Source of the DNA: Chloroflexota bacterium
GTDB taxonomy: Bacteria > Chloroflexota > Anaerolineae > Aggregatilineales > Phototrophicaceae
NCBI GenBank assembly: GCA_011523735.1
Contig: WTGB01000013.1
Coordinates: forward strand, 1-62,913
Reading direction: 5' to 3'
DNA: 62,913 nt
Part shown: piece after piece, positions 62,467-62,913 of the stretch
How the letters are laid out: each line of letters begins with the position of its first letter
How positions within the stretch are numbered: position 1 is the first letter of the stretch
The notes under the pieces: generated by a model
Told to the model about the DNA's origin: nothing
The model's database searches: none
The model's input: the letters and a program-made list of their open reading frames with translations, nothing else
Position numbers and translations under genes: made by a program

Positions 62467-62913
62467 GGTCCGCATTCCATTCCGCTGAGCTTGCATTTGC
62501 GCAGACTATAGCCGTTCAATGCTACTGCGGCAATCGCGCTTGCCTGCTCCACCACCCACTCGTGGAATATGTAAGGCTTGTCCGCTACTGGCGGCCTGGA
62601 CTTTGATTCTAGGCCGCGTCCGCGGTTCGCCCTTATCATTTTCCTCTGTATCCTCGCATTATGGCGATTCGCGAGCGAGCAGCAATTGGCGGAGTGATTG
62701 TTAGTTTTTCGTTTGTACATTGGCCGACATTGTCCTTTGTCGGACAAAGAAAAATTTTTTTCGGACAATAGGCATAGTTTTCTGGCCGAAACGGCCAATA
62801 GGCCGGGAGCCGTTGGTATGATTTTCGTTTGCATGCGAGCCAGCGCCATAGAGTCTTGCAAATATCCCAACTGACCCGATAAATCGGCAAGTGTATAGAC
62901 ACAGTATAGATAC
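62467..62913. other. terminal stretch without a supported gene
   Basis: About 450 bases to the window end. Palindromic spots: CTTTGTCGGACAAAG at about 62736-62750 and GGCCGAAACGGCC near 62785. They could be operators for the minus-strand peptidase gene. The one long minus-strand frame here has no coding character. Confidence 0.45.

Noticed and set aside
62463..62870. 135-codon minus-strand frame upstream of the S10 peptidase
   Set aside because: No binding site, no recognisable domain, composition unlike coding sequence, and it overlaps likely regulatory palindromes.

Overview
The window is chromosomal DNA from a GC-rich bacterium, most likely a Chloroflexota (Anaerolineae/Caldilineae-like) lineage. 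This is inferred from three things: several CUT1 sugar ABC systems next to sulfatase, enolase-superfamily and phytanoyl-CoA dioxygenase genes; secreted beta-helix proteins that begin with a C-[ST]-L-[AS]-DA-[IL]-x-AAN block; and many short GGGCGACYC...GRGTCGCCCCTACA palindromes between genes. No rRNA, tRNA or CRISPR array was recognised, so the taxonomy is tentative.

Layout. 1-5.7 kb: two sugar permeases, a sulfatase, an L-rhamnonate dehydratase-like enzyme and a zinc dehydrogenase, which together suggest use of a sulfated, possibly rhamnose-containing, glycan. 5.9-9.9 kb: lipoprotein adaptor plus FtsX/MacB-type permease, with no ATPase beside them. 10-13.7 kb: LplABC-type sugar importer. 14-20.7 kb: CDF metal transporter, a beta-helix cassette, a malic enzyme/phosphotransacetylase fusion and an isocitrate-family dehydrogenase. 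20.9-32.5 kb: two PhyH oxygenases, SbcC, a DCC protein, GNAT, CarD-like regulator, nitrilase-family amidase, aldehyde dehydrogenase and an IclR regulator. 32.7-36 kb: a complete CUT1 importer (binding protein and two permeases) with IclR-type operator candidates. 36-45.2 kb: an accessory array (two PHP phosphoesterases, three beta-helix proteins, two small-protein/DUF2335 modules). 45.2-62.5 kb: ABC-2-like membrane protein, GT4 glycosyltransferase, CysQ-like phosphatase, metallophosphoesterase, heterodimeric ABC exporter, beta-helix protein, thioredoxin, tyrosine recombinase, MoxR, HU, PfkB kinase, DinB, AlkA-like glycosylase and S10 peptidase.

The most unusual signal is in the accessory array. 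The 3' end of the CUT1 permease gene that closes at 36013 recurs four more times, in the same orientation, at about 36.9, 37.9, 40.2 and 42.3 kb. Three of these copies begin within about 15 bases of the stop codon of a cargo gene; the fourth begins about 60 bases after one. A second locus has the same architecture: the malic enzyme gene, a beta-helix cassette, then an isolated copy of the last ~22 codons of the malic enzyme gene, with the same palindrome after both gene ends. Anchor gene, cargo, orphan 3' end is what serial insertion at gene 3' ends would leave (as in tRNA-gene islands). Tandem duplication with deletion is the main alternative. The cargo is mainly secreted Pmp-like beta-helix proteins, PHP enzymes and the two-gene DUF2335 modules.

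The rest of the window reads as ordinary catabolism, transport and DNA-repair genes, with identifiable sigma70-like promoters in several gaps.
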